64,000 bases of DNA from Melioribacteraceae bacterium (GCA_016927595.1 JAFGMI010000042.1:83901-147900), one strand, 5' to 3'. Positions 9,853 through 18,566 are shown, numbered from the stretch's first letter. The notes: a model not told the origin generated them from the sequence alone. Translations and numbers: made by a program.

Positions 9853-11931
9853 ATGAGCGAATCCATATTAGTAACATTATCGATAGTAATTCTTTTTCTC
9901 CCTCTTCTTGGGTTCACAACGGTATTACTATTCAATAAAAAATTTCCAAAACTTTATTTGTTCGAAGTGGGAATACTGATTGGTGCATTCCTGCTTTCAA
10001 TCGTTGTATTGATTGTAAAACTCAGTTCCTACCTTGATACTGAAATAGTTTCAAGTTTTACCTGGATAGATTTCGGCGATGTCCCCTTTCTCGGTCGGGT
10101 TTCAGTTGAACTTGGCGTAAAGATAGATAATGTCGCCGCAATTATGGTCGTTGTCGTTAACCTTATAAGCCTTCTAGTACATGTATACTCCATTGAATAC
10201 ATGCGTGGGGATAAAAGGTACAACAGATATTTTGCCTATCTGGGAATATTCACATTTTCGATGCTCGGTATTGTAATCACTCATAACCTTTTGATGATGT
10301 ACATTTTCTGGGAACTAGTCGGGCTTTCTTCTTATCTGTTAATCGGATTCTGGTACGAGAAAAAATCAGCAGCCGATGCAGGGAAAAAAGCGTTCATTGT
10401 AAACAGGGTCGGCGATATTGGCTTCTTTATCGGAATCTTAATTTTATTTACTTCATATAACACTTTCACATTCGATACGATATTTGAGCAGATAGCTGCG
10501 GGTAATCTTCCCTTCGGAAGTTCCGCCTGGTTAACTGCCGCAGGTATTCTTATCTTCATGGGTGCTGTTGGTAAATCTGCTCAGTTCCCACTTCATGTGT
10601 GGCTTCCGGATGCTATGGAAGGTCCCACGCCGGTCAGCGCTTTGATTCATGCTGCAACAATGGTTGCTGCCGGTGTTTATCTGATAGCGCGGATCTTCGT
10701 AATGCTGACTGCAGATGCTATGCTCGTAATAGCCATTGTAGGAGCCTTTACTGCATTTATAGCGGCAACAATTGCATTGACACAAAACGATATTAAAAAA
10801 GTACTCGCTTATTCCACTGTAAGTCAGCTTGGCTATATGGTTATGTCGTTAGGAGTAGGTGCTTATGCTTTTGCATTTTTTCATCTCGTTACTCATGCCT
10901 TTTTCAAGGCATGTCTGTTTCTCGGTTCGGGTTCGGTTATTCATGCTATGCATCATGAGCAGGATATCAGAAACATGGGCGGTCTTCGGAAAAAACTGCC
11001 TATTACATACGCAAGCTTTCTGATCTCCACACTGGCGATTTCCGGCGTTCCATTAACATCAGGCTTTCTAAGTAAGGATGGTATTCTGGCAGGTACATAT
11101 GCCTTCGGGTCCTTAACGGGTCACTGGCTTATTCCCGTAATCGGATTCGGTGTTGCCTTAATGACTGCATTTTACATGTTCAGATTAGTTATAATAACTT
11201 TCCACGGACAACCCAGGGATCAGCATAAATATGATCATGCACACGAATCTCCTTTTGTAATGGCGATGCCTCTTGTTGTTCTGGGAGTTTTATCAGTATT
11301 TATCTGGTATACTCCTCTGCCTCACTCACCCGATGCAGGATGGTTCATTTCATCCTGGGTTAAAACTCCTCATACAGTTGTTCCTGCAGAATCAAGTTTT
11401 GAATTCATGGTTGGCGGCGCAGCTGAAAATGCCGGTATTATTCATTCTGAAATGTACACAGAGGCAATGCATCATGCGCATTACCCTGCAATGTTTCTAT
11501 CTCTAATATTAGGAGGTTTAGGCATTCTGCTCGCTTATTCAATGTATCAGTGGAAAAAGATCGATCCGGATAAAATTGCCGGTAAGGTTCCGGGTTTGTA
11601 CAAGTTTTCACTGAATAAATGGTATATCGATGAATTATATGATGCAATTTTTATTAATCCGACAGTAACTTTAAGCAGAGCACTTGCATGGTTTGATAAT
11701 ACTATTATTGACGGAATCGTAAACGGCTCAGCTTCATTAACAAGATTTATATCAGCTTTAAGCGGATTATTTGATACTTATATTGTTGACGGTCTGGTGA
11801 ACTTTACAGCATTCTTCAGCGGATTTATAGGAATCACGTTTAAGAAAATACAGACAGGGAAAGTTCAGACTTATATCGTTCTGGTAGTATTCTCTGTTAT
11901 TTTACTGATATTTATTGTAAGTCCCTTTTAA
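9853..11931 (+). CDS. nuoL: NADH-quinone oxidoreductase subunit L (NuoL)
   Basis: NuoL (692 aa) is the distal antiporter-like proton pump of complex I. The N-terminal proton-antiporter core contains 'HNLLMMYIFWELVGLSSYLLIG', with its key Glu, and the lysine helix in 'AVGKSAQFPLHVWLPDAM'. The C-terminal part holds the long lateral amphipathic helix and a final anchoring segment. A His-rich loop ('MHHAHYP') near residue 540 is unusual but lies in a variable region. The length is slightly above the E. coli value, and it sits between nuoK and nuoM as expected. Confidence 0.97.
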   Translation: MSESILVTLSIVILFLPLLGFTTVLLFNKKFPKLYLFEVGILIGAFLLSIVVLIVKLSSYLDTEIVSSFTWIDFGDVPFLGRVSVELGVKIDNVAAIMVVVVNLISLLVHVYSIEYMRGDKRYNRYFAYLGIFTFSMLGIVITHNLLMMYIFWELVGLSSYLLIGFWYEKKSAADAGKKAFIVNRVGDIGFFIGILILFTSYNTFTFDTIFEQIAAGNLPFGSSAWLTAAGILIFMGAVGKSAQFPLHVWLPDAMEGPTPVSALIHAATMVAAGVYLIARIFVMLTADAMLVIAIVGAFTAFIAATIALTQNDIKKVLAYSTVSQLGYMVMSLGVGAYAFAFFHLVTHAFFKACLFLGSGSVIHAMHHEQDIRNMGGLRKKLPITYASFLISTLAISGVPLTSGFLSKDGILAGTYAFGSLTGHWLIPVIGFGVALMTAFYMFRLVIITFHGQPRDQHKYDHAHESPFVMAMPLVVLGVLSVFIWYTPLPHSPDAGWFISSWVKTPHTVVPAESSFEFMVGGAAENAGIIHSEMYTEAMHHAHYPAMFLSLILGGLGILLAYSMYQWKKIDPDKIAGKVPGLYKFSLNKWYIDELYDAIFINPTVTLSRALAWFDNTIIDGIVNGSASLTRFISALSGLFDTYIVDGLVNFTAFFSGFIGITFKKIQTGKVQTYIVLVVFSVILLIFIVSPF

Positions 11932-11959
11932 TGAAAATAAGTAAGGAATAATAATAAAA

Positions 11960-13561
11960 ATGAATGGATTCCCAATTTTAACGTTACTGACATTTATTCC
12001 CGTACTTGGAATGGTATTGGTTTTGCTGATGCCCAAAGATAAAGAGAGAGAGATTAAAATTACGACTCTTATTGCTACCGGGATCCAGGTTGTTCTATCC
12101 GCAGTTCTCTTGATGAGTTATGACTACAATGCGGGCGGAATATTCGAAGAAAGCTCATTCCAGTTCATAGAAAAATTCAGATGGATTGAGATTACAGGAC
12201 TATCCTGGCTGGGAACGGTAAAGATCGATTATTTTTTAGGTGTGGACGGTTTAAGTACACCTATGGTACTGCTGACATCTATTGTTGCCTTTATCGCTAC
12301 TTTATCGTCATGGAATATTTCAAAATCATTGAAGGGATACTTTGCACTGTTCCTGCTGCTCGATACAGGTATGATGGGTGTTTTCGTATCGCTTGATTTT
12401 TTCCTGTTCTATGTTTTCTGGGAATTGATGCTGCTCCCTATGTATTTCCTGATCGGCATCTGGGGCGGTACAAGAAAAGAATATGCTGCAATAAAGTTCT
12501 TTATCTATACCTTGTTCGGATCAGTGTTTATGCTGCTGGTTATGATCGGACTTTATTTCTCAACTCAGGAAACACTAGCTGACGGTTCTGCTGTATTCAC
12601 GTTTAATATGCTCTCAATGATGGATCCCGCAAATTACACTGCGGATGGTATTCTGTCTCCGTTCAATCCGGGTAATTTAAGATTCATTGCATATATTGCA
12701 CTGTTCGTAGGTTTCGCAATTAAAATACCTATGTTCCCGTTCCACACTTGGCTGCCGGATGCACACGTTGAAGCGCCTACACCTATAAGTGTTATTCTTG
12801 CGGGAGTTCTACTTAAAATGGGTACTTACGGCATCCTGCGAATCAGTTATCCGATGTTCCCTGAGATCACAAAAGATCTTATGTGGTATATCGCACTGTT
12901 CGGTATGATAAATATTATTTACGGTGCACTTTGTGCGATGGCTCAGAAGGATTTTAAGAAACTTATTGCGTACTCCTCAATTTCTCATATGGGTTATGTG
13001 CTTCTCGGTATGGCTTCATTAAGTACCACGGGTATTAATGGAGCTATTTTTCAGATGTTCAACCACGGTACCATAACTTCAATGTTGTTCCTTATTGTTG
13101 GTGTTATCTATGACAGAACTCATACAAGAGGACTAGATGATTTCGGCGGTCTCGCAAACCAGATGCCTGTTTATACAGGATTTGTAACAGTCGCTTTCTT
13201 TGCTGCAATAGGACTCCCCGGAATGAGCGGATGGGTTTCGGAAGCACTGGTATTTGTCGGATCAATCGGAGAAGAAATTACAAGAATTCTTGCAATGATC
13301 TCGACTTTGGGTATTTTACTCGGTGCTGGCTATATGTTATGGGCATTGCAGAGAATTTTCCTGGGTAATCTGAAGGAGAAATGGTCTGATCTTACTGATC
13401 TTGATGGACGCGAGTATGCCATGCTGGTACCTCTGGCGGTTATAATAATTTTCCTCGGTATTTATCCTTCATTTATGCTCGATATAATGAATACTTCGGT
13501 GAATACACTGGTTGAATTTGTCTCAGTAAACGTTAGTAAATTTACATTAAGTGGGTTATAG
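11960..13561 (+). CDS. nuoM: NADH-quinone oxidoreductase subunit M (NuoM)
   Basis: NuoM (533 aa) is the second Mrp-antiporter-like pump of the membrane arm. Typical stretches are 'FYVFWELMLLPMYFLIGIWG' with the conserved Glu, 'KIPMFPFHTWLPDAHVEAPT', and 'KKLIAYSSISHMGYVLLG'. About 14 transmembrane helices can be counted. It follows nuoL by 28 bp and precedes nuoN by 8 bp. Confidence 0.97.
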   Translation: MNGFPILTLLTFIPVLGMVLVLLMPKDKEREIKITTLIATGIQVVLSAVLLMSYDYNAGGIFEESSFQFIEKFRWIEITGLSWLGTVKIDYFLGVDGLSTPMVLLTSIVAFIATLSSWNISKSLKGYFALFLLLDTGMMGVFVSLDFFLFYVFWELMLLPMYFLIGIWGGTRKEYAAIKFFIYTLFGSVFMLLVMIGLYFSTQETLADGSAVFTFNMLSMMDPANYTADGILSPFNPGNLRFIAYIALFVGFAIKIPMFPFHTWLPDAHVEAPTPISVILAGVLLKMGTYGILRISYPMFPEITKDLMWYIALFGMINIIYGALCAMAQKDFKKLIAYSSISHMGYVLLGMASLSTTGINGAIFQMFNHGTITSMLFLIVGVIYDRTHTRGLDDFGGLANQMPVYTGFVTVAFFAAIGLPGMSGWVSEALVFVGSIGEEITRILAMISTLGILLGAGYMLWALQRIFLGNLKEKWSDLTDLDGREYAMLVPLAVIIIFLGIYPSFMLDIMNTSVNTLVEFVSVNVSKFTLSGL

Positions 13562-13569
13562 TAAATAAT

Positions 13570-15081
13570 ATGGAAATGAACAGCCTTTACGACTCGTTAT
13601 CTTTAATTGCTCCTGAACTGATAATATCTGTTACTCTTCTGGTAATAGTATTATTCGATCTTATATTTAAGAACAATAAAAAGATGCTGCCGTTTTTATC
13701 TACTGTCGGATTAGCTGTCGCTCTCATTACTCAAGCCGGTAACCTGACTGACGGCGGTTTCGCTTTCAGCCCGGAAAATACTCCCCTATTTTACGGTATG
13801 TTGACGATTGATTCATTCGGCGCATTCTTTAAAATTCTGGTGCTTGCAGCTTCAATGCTTATTATTTACTTCTCAAGCACAACCGATGAAGTTAATGAAT
13901 CGTTCGACAGGCTCGGCGAATATTATACGCTTATATTCGGTATGGTGCTTGGTATGATGTTTATGATATCTGCCAGCGATTTAATCCTTATTTATCTTTC
14001 TGTTGAACTACTGTCGCTTTCATCATACGTGCTCGCAGGTTTCAGCAAAAACAAAACCCGCAATAACGAAGCTGCTTTAAAATATTTACTTTTTGGCGCG
14101 TTTTCTTCTGGTCTGATGTTGTTCGGCATCTCACTGATTTACGGTATGGTCGGCAGCACTAACCTGACCGCATTAAATAATTTTTTACAGACCGGCTCAA
14201 TAAATTTATTTACTATCACAATTTCGTTAATACTTGTATTTGCGGGAATCGGGTATAAAATTTCATCCGCTCCTTTCCATTTCTGGACACCCGATGTTTA
14301 CGAAGGCGCACCTATCTCAATTACGGCTTTCCTTTCTGTTGCCAGTAAAGCTGCGGGATTTGCTCTGTTGATCAGATTTATACGTGTCGGATTCGTTTCA
14401 TACGTTGATTCTGAAGGTTTCTGGAAATTATCAGAGGTTTTTGACTGGCAGTTGCTCCTGGTAATTATTGCAATTCTCACAATGACTCTTGGTAATTTTT
14501 CCGCACTTTGGCAGGATAATCTTAAGAGAATGCTTGCGTATTCCAGTATAGCCCATGCAGGTTATATGCTGCTTGGACTGGCTGTTATGTCAGACCAGGG
14601 TGTACTTGCCGTGCTCGTCTACTTCTTTATTTATGCTATAATGAATATCGGGGCATTTTTTATTGTTATGCTTATTGCTAACAGAATCGGTTCGGAAAAT
14701 ATTGACGATTATGACGGACTTGGATTCAAAGCTCCCCTGCTCGGTGTATCGCTTGGTATCTTTCTGGTTTCTCTAACCGGCATTCCGCCTACAGCGGGTT
14801 TTATAGGCAAACTATATCTGTTCATAGCGCTTGTAGATGCAAATATGATTGCAGTTGCCGTTATTGCTCTTCTTAATACCGTTGTTTCACTGTACTACTA
14901 CATCAGGGTGCTTAAACATATGTATCTAGTAAAACCCAGCACTGAACCGCCTGTTATTAAGCCATCATTTAACAATCTGATATTCGTTTTAATTCTTGCT
15001 GTACCGACAATTATTTTTGGAATTTATTTTACGCCGATTCTTGATTTCGCAAAACAGTGCGTTCAGTTTTTTGGCGTGTAA
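13570..15081 (+). CDS. nuoN: NADH-quinone oxidoreductase subunit N (NuoN)
   Basis: NuoN (503 aa) is the third antiporter-like pump, closest to NuoA/J/K. It shows 'LIYLSVELLSLSSYVLAGF' with the conserved Glu, 'KISSAPFHFWTPDVYEGAP' and 'LKRMLAYSSIAHAGYMLLG'. It is the last gene of the cluster; the downstream 172-bp gap carries no clear terminator and leads to a separately regulated GntR gene. With nuoABCDHIJKLM it makes the 11-subunit core, without nuoEFG. Confidence 0.97.
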   Translation: MEMNSLYDSLSLIAPELIISVTLLVIVLFDLIFKNNKKMLPFLSTVGLAVALITQAGNLTDGGFAFSPENTPLFYGMLTIDSFGAFFKILVLAASMLIIYFSSTTDEVNESFDRLGEYYTLIFGMVLGMMFMISASDLILIYLSVELLSLSSYVLAGFSKNKTRNNEAALKYLLFGAFSSGLMLFGISLIYGMVGSTNLTALNNFLQTGSINLFTITISLILVFAGIGYKISSAPFHFWTPDVYEGAPISITAFLSVASKAAGFALLIRFIRVGFVSYVDSEGFWKLSEVFDWQLLLVIIAILTMTLGNFSALWQDNLKRMLAYSSIAHAGYMLLGLAVMSDQGVLAVLVYFFIYAIMNIGAFFIVMLIANRIGSENIDDYDGLGFKAPLLGVSLGIFLVSLTGIPPTAGFIGKLYLFIALVDANMIAVAVIALLNTVVSLYYYIRVLKHMYLVKPSTEPPVIKPSFNNLIFVLILAVPTIIFGIYFTPILDFAKQCVQFFGV

Positions 15082-15227
15082 TATTTCTATACTAATCAGA
15101 ATTAACTTCTAAACAGACAAATAGTTATATATCATTTGATTCTTCCTAACTGAATCTTCTCTCTGTTTTTTTATTATTCCCTTGCATTAATCGATTCGGT
15201 CTTATATATTTCTATTGTATTAGTTAT

Positions 15228-15239
15228 ATAGTACACTAT
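15228..15239. promoter_or_regulatory. candidate operator of the GntR/YtrA regulator
   Basis: The 12-bp near-palindrome ATAGT-ac-ACTAT has perfect 5-bp arms. It sits between the upstream AT-rich promoter region and the GGGGG ribosome binding site of the GntR gene. YtrA-type GntR proteins commonly repress their own operon through short inverted repeats at this position, so this is a candidate autoregulatory site. It is inferred by eye only. Confidence 0.35.
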
Positions 15240-15253
15240 TAACAGGGGGTAAC

Positions 15254-15649
15254 TTGATTGATTTTAAACTTGACCCGAAAAGCGGTGTCCCTTTCTATCG
15301 TCAGATCATTGACCAGATCAGATACGGAATAGCTTCAGGAAATTTTAAAGTAGGGGAACAACTGCCGACAGTGCGTGCTTTAGCGGTAGATTTAAAGGTT
15401 AACCTGAATACGGTTTCGAAAGCCTATAAGGAACTTGAGATTCAGAATATTATCGAAACCCAGCAAGGCACAGGAACATTTATAGGGGATATTAAACTAA
15501 TGATTCCCGAAACCGAGCGAAGGAACAAACTTGAGGGAATTGTAAATGAGTTTTTAACTATTGCTTCGAGTTACGGATTCTCAAAAATCGAATTAATTGA
15601 AGAATTAAACAAAAGAAACGGGGGCTCAAATGAGAAAAGTAATAAGTAA
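15254..15649 (+). CDS. GntR-family transcriptional regulator, YtrA subfamily (TTG start)
   Basis: The 131-residue protein has a winged-helix GntR domain (about residues 8-75, 'GEQLPTVRALAVDLKVN' and 'NTVSKAYKELE') and only a short C-terminal helical region. This is the hallmark of the YtrA subfamily, which lacks a large effector domain. The start is TTG at 15254 with a strong 'AGGGGG' ribosome binding site 4 bp upstream. Its last codons overlap the start of the slipin gene by 20 bp, so the two are one operon. YtrA regulators usually control ABC transporters; here the only partner is a slipin. Confidence 0.9.
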   Translation: MIDFKLDPKSGVPFYRQIIDQIRYGIASGNFKVGEQLPTVRALAVDLKVNLNTVSKAYKELEIQNIIETQQGTGTFIGDIKLMIPETERRNKLEGIVNEFLTIASSYGFSKIELIEELNKRNGGSNEKSNK

Positions 15650-16544
15650 CAAACCACAGGTCAATTATGTTGCCGCTACCGTTTTCATACTATTCGAACT
15701 GATTTTTTTAGCATTATACTATGCTGAGCTGCTATCAGTTACTCTATTCTTTATCCTACTTTTGGTCGTGCTTTGTATCTCTGCTTCTATTAAGATTGCT
15801 GATCAATGGGAAAAAGCTGTTGTGCTCAGGATGGGAAAGTTTACTGGTCTTAAAGGACCCGGATTATTCTTTATTATTCCTATAATAGACAGAATTGATA
15901 AATATGTTGATCAACGGATCCGGGTAACTGACTTCAAAGCGGAACAAACATTAACCAAAGATACAGTACCTGTAAATGTGGATGCTGTTGTTTACTGGAC
16001 TGTATGGGATGTCGAAAAGACTGCTCTTGAGGTACAGGATTATATCACCGCTGTATATTACATCGCTCAGACAGGATTAAGAGATATAATCGGAAAACAT
16101 GAGTTAGCCGATGTACTTCAAAATCGTGAGAAAATAGCAGAAGCTCTTCAAACCGCACTCGACGAACATACCAATCCCTGGGGCATTACATGTCAGAATG
16201 TTGGAATTAAAGATATTGTTATACCTTCGGCATTGGCAGATGCAATGAGTAAACAAGCCCAGGCTGAAAGAGAAAGACAAGCAAGAATAATTCTGGGAAC
16301 TGCTGAAACGGAAATATCCGAAAAGTTCAGGCAAGCCAGCGAAAATTATTTAAATAATCCCATCGCATTACAATTGCGCGGCATGAACATGCTGTTTGAA
16401 GGCTTAAAGGAAAAGGGATCACTGGTAATTGTTCCCTCTTCTGCGCTTGAATCTATGAATCTTGGTGCGATAGGCGGTCTGACAGCTTTGGCACAACAAC
16501 ATGCTGAATATGGAATAAAGAGAAAAGACAATACTGCTGAATAA
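15630..16544 (+). CDS. slipin / SPFH (band 7) membrane protein
   Basis: The 304-residue protein has two adjacent N-terminal hydrophobic segments (about residues 12-32 and 36-54). An SPFH/band-7 domain follows, with 'QWEKAVVLRMGKFTGLKGPG' and 'DTVPVNVDAVVYWTVWD', then a charged helix 'KQAQAERERQARIILG' typical of oligomerising stomatin-like proteins. Slipins form membrane microdomain scaffolds and often work with an NfeD-type protease; no NfeD gene is adjacent. The start overlaps the GntR gene, indicating coupled expression. A strong terminator follows. Confidence 0.92.
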   Translation: MRKVISNKPQVNYVAATVFILFELIFLALYYAELLSVTLFFILLLVVLCISASIKIADQWEKAVVLRMGKFTGLKGPGLFFIIPIIDRIDKYVDQRIRVTDFKAEQTLTKDTVPVNVDAVVYWTVWDVEKTALEVQDYITAVYYIAQTGLRDIIGKHELADVLQNREKIAEALQTALDEHTNPWGITCQNVGIKDIVIPSALADAMSKQAQAERERQARIILGTAETEISEKFRQASENYLNNPIALQLRGMNMLFEGLKEKGSLVIVPSSALESMNLGAIGGLTALAQQHAEYGIKRKDNTAE

Positions 16545-16595
16545 TTAGCAGAAATTTCGTAGTTGTTAACTATCTTTCATCACCGGAAAAACCGG

Positions 16596-16634
16596 AAAGA
16601 TTTCCGCTTGTCTTTAGCGGAAATCTTTTGTAGT
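16596..16634 (+). terminator. intrinsic terminator after the GntR-slipin operon
   Basis: A perfect 13-bp inverted repeat (AAAGATTTCCGCT ... AGCGGAAATCTTT, arms 16596-16608 and 16616-16628) with a 7-nt loop is followed by the T-rich TTGTAGTTTTA. It separates the slipin gene from the Rrf2 operon. Confidence 0.8.
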
Positions 16635-16637
16635 TTT

Positions 16638-16662
16638 ATATCCGACTTTTTTAGTCGTATTT
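16638..16662. promoter_or_regulatory. IscR type-1-like operator upstream of the Rrf2 gene
   Basis: The 25-bp site contains GACT-TTTTT-AGTC with flanking ATA and C/G positions. Compared by eye with the E. coli IscR type-1 consensus ATASYYGACTRWWWYAGTCRRSTAT, 20 of 25 positions agree. It ends 15 bp before the Rrf2-family start codon, an ideal place for autorepression by an Fe-S-loaded regulator. Confidence 0.6.
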
Positions 16663-16677
16663 CAAAAGATAAAAATT

Positions 16678-17091
16678 ATGCTTAAAATACCGAAAAAGAT
16701 AGAATATGCATTTTTAGCGCTGAAATATATTGCTGAGCATTCTGCAGATGAGTGTATCAATTCCAAGACTATTTCGAGAAACGCTGATATTCCACATGAT
16801 CTGACTGCGAAAATTCTGCAACAGCTGGTTAAACGTAAAATTATCTCATCACAGCAGGGTGCTAAAGGCGGTTATGTGCTAAACTACTCCCCTTTTGAAC
16901 TGAGTCTTGGATCCGTAATATCTGCTGTTGACGAAGAAGTTATGCTGACTAAATGTATGTTCGACGGAGCCTCAAAAGTGAGTTGTGAACGTTTTGATAA
17001 TTGCTGTTTAAGGGATCCGCTGAACAAAATCCAAAATAAAATAAACGAGTTATTTGATAAAACATTTTTGCAAGAAATAATCGGACAGTAA
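16678..17091 (+). CDS. Rrf2-family transcriptional regulator, IscR-like
   Basis: The 137-residue protein has an N-terminal winged helix ('YAFLALKYIAEH', 'QQGAKGGYVLN') and a cysteine cluster C93-x9-C103-x5-C109, with C110 next to it. The last two cysteines match the IscR/NsrR spacing, while the first interval is longer than the E. coli C-x5-C. Such regulators bind an Fe-S cluster and sense Fe-S status, iron or NO. An IscR-like operator lies just upstream, and the downstream genes encode an IscA-type carrier and superoxide dismutase. I infer an autoregulated Fe-S homeostasis regulator. Confidence 0.88.
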   Translation: MLKIPKKIEYAFLALKYIAEHSADECINSKTISRNADIPHDLTAKILQQLVKRKIISSQQGAKGGYVLNYSPFELSLGSVISAVDEEVMLTKCMFDGASKVSCERFDNCCLRDPLNKIQNKINELFDKTFLQEIIGQ

Positions 17092-17092
17092 A

Positions 17093-17365
17093 ATGAAATC
17101 GACAGAAGAACGCTACAACGAATTACTGAGCAACAAATCGCCTTTTTTTCAATTCATGAGGGAAAGGTATCCGCTTTTTTTTAATTCAAACATATTTTTG
17201 CGAGATATTCAATACGCAATACGAACATATTTTGAGCGGAAGAACATTCTTATCAGTTACACTGAAGCTGAAGAACTGATGAAAAAGTTTACTCAACACC
17301 TGGAATCTGAAGGGCAATTAGTAAGGCTCAATTACAATTCCTGGAAAGTGAATTTTTCTTTATAA
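17093..17365 (+). CDS. unknown 90-aa protein in the IscR-like operon
   Basis: I do not recognise this protein. It begins 1 bp after the regulator stop and ends 30 bp before the IscA-type gene, so it is almost certainly cotranscribed. The 90 residues look helical and basic/aromatic ('FFQFMRERYPLFF', 'DIQYAIRTYFERKN'), with no signal peptide, membrane segment or cysteine. Lack of cysteine argues against direct Fe-S ligation. It might be a small adaptor or DNA/protein-binding partner of the pathway, but this rests on position only. Confidence 0.75.
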   Translation: MKSTEERYNELLSNKSPFFQFMRERYPLFFNSNIFLRDIQYAIRTYFERKNILISYTEAEELMKKFTQHLESEGQLVRLNYNSWKVNFSL

Positions 17366-17395
17366 GCTTATGTTTAATATTAGAAAGGTTGTAAT

Positions 17396-17737
17396 ATGTC
17401 CATTATTCAGGATATAAGTATTACTGATAAAGCTTTAAAACAGATTTTAAAGATAAAGGATGAAAATGATATACCATCGGATTATGGCTTAAGAGTTGGT
17501 ATTAAAGGCGGAGGCTGTTCCGGATTAACATACAATATGGGTTTTGACGGCGAAACAAAAGAAGGCGACACAATTCTGGAGTATGGTGATCTTAAAATTT
17601 ATATAGACGGTAAATCTTTATTCTATTTAACAGGCACAGTACTTGATTTTTCCGACGGTCTTAACGGCAAGGGATTTGTTTTTAATAATCCTAATGCGAC
17701 AAAGACCTGCGGCTGTGGCGAATCATTCGGAGTATAA
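17396..17737 (+). CDS. HesB/IscA-type iron-sulfur carrier
   Basis: The 113-residue protein is an A-type carrier that accepts and delivers Fe-S clusters. The three invariant cysteines are present: C41 in 'GGGCSGLTY', and C105 and C107 in 'CGCGESFGV' at the C-terminus. The length is standard. Its place behind an IscR-like regulator supports a role in Fe-S assembly or repair. Whether it corresponds to IscA, SufA or ErpA cannot be decided, since no iscS/iscU or sufBCD genes lie nearby. Confidence 0.93.
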   Translation: MSIIQDISITDKALKQILKIKDENDIPSDYGLRVGIKGGGCSGLTYNMGFDGETKEGDTILEYGDLKIYIDGKSLFYLTGTVLDFSDGLNGKGFVFNNPNATKTCGCGESFGV

Positions 17738-17753
17738 AAAAGGTATAAGCAAA

Positions 17754-18470
17754 ATGAAAAGAAGAAATTTTTTAACATCTATCGGTCTTGCAGCAGTTGC
17801 AGCCGGTATGAACAAAGCCGAAAGTTTAACTGGCAAATTTCAATCAATTAATAGGAGTGAAATCATGGGCAAATTCGAGTTACCTGCGTTACCATACGCA
17901 TTCGATGCTTTAGAGCCGCACATAGATGCGAGAACAATGGAAATACATCATGGCAAACATCATAACGGTTATGTAAATAATCTTAACGCTGCGATTGAAG
18001 GCACTGATCTGGCTGGTAAAAGTCTTGAAGAGTTGCTGGCTAATGCTTCATCTAACACAGCTGTAAGAAACAACGGCGGTGGACACTGGAATCATTCTTT
18101 ATTCTGGGAAATCATGTCCCCGAACGGTGGCGGAGAACCAAACGGTGATCTGGCTGATGCTATTAACAGCGCCTTCGGTTCGTTTGAATCATTCAAAGAT
18201 CAGTTTTCAAAGGCTGCTGCAACAAGATTCGGCTCGGGTTGGGCCTGGCTTGTTGTTACTGATGGGAAACTGGTAATCACATCAACCCCGAACCAGGATA
18301 ATCCTCTTATGGATGTTGCTGAGGTTAAAGGAACTCCAATTCTTGGTCTCGATGTATGGGAGCATGCTTACTATTTAAATTATCAAAATAAACGCCCCGA
18401 TTATATAAGTGCCTGGTGGAATGTTGTTAATTGGGAAGAAGTAACAAAAAGGATGAAAAACGCAAAATAA
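17754..18470 (+). CDS. Mn/Fe superoxide dismutase with Tat-like signal and internal start
   Basis: The mature part is a canonical Mn/Fe superoxide dismutase. Metal ligands are H65, H114 (in '[10 protein letters not shown]'), D200 and H204 ('DVWEHAYYL'). The glutamine in 'NQDNPLM' is the one found in Mn-type enzymes. The ORF-track start at 17643 overlaps the IscA gene and is not used. ATG 17754 gives 238 aa with an N-terminal 'KRRNFLTS' plus an alanine-rich segment, resembling a Tat signal. A second in-frame ATG at 17865 has a good ribosome binding site (AGGAG, 7-nt spacer) and begins right before the conserved 'FELPALPY', yielding a cytosolic enzyme. Both forms may be made. Confidence 0.95.
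   Translation: MKRRNFLTSIGLAAVAAGMNKAESLTGKFQSINRSEIMGKFELPALPYAFDALEPHIDARTMEIHHGKHHNGYVNNLNAAIEGTDLAGKSLEELLANASSNTAVRNNGGGHWNHSLFWEIMSPNGGGEPNGDLADAINSAFGSFESFKDQFSKAAATRFGSGWAWLVVTDGKLVITSTPNQDNPLMDVAEVKGTPILGLDVWEHAYYLNYQNKRPDYISAWWNVVNWEEVTKRMKNAK
17853..17867 (+). promoter_or_regulatory. internal ribosome binding site and start inside the SOD gene
   Basis: AGGAG at 17853-17857 lies 7 nt before an in-frame ATG at 17865. Translation from here would remove the Tat-like leader and produce a 201-residue SOD of standard length. The spacing is better than for most upstream starts in this window. Confidence 0.6.
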
Positions 18471-18498
18471 TTAGAATCTGGTAAATAACATTAATGTG

Positions 18499-18538
18499 AT
18501 GCCCGTCAGTTTGACTTGAACTTTCGGGCATTTTTTTT
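18499..18538 (+). terminator. intrinsic terminator after the SOD gene
   Basis: ATGCCCG and CGGGCAT form a GC-rich 7-bp stem with a 19-nt loop, directly followed by a run of eight T. It ends the IscR-like operon before the LON-domain gene. Confidence 0.75.
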
Positions 18539-18566
18539 AGATTTGCGTTGAAATAAAAAATCTTTT

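Noticed and set aside
17643-17753. N-terminal extension of the SOD ORF in the track
   Set aside because: It overlaps the IscA gene by 95 bp in another frame and adds no recognisable domain; the Tat-like start at 17754 or the internal start at 17865 is better.
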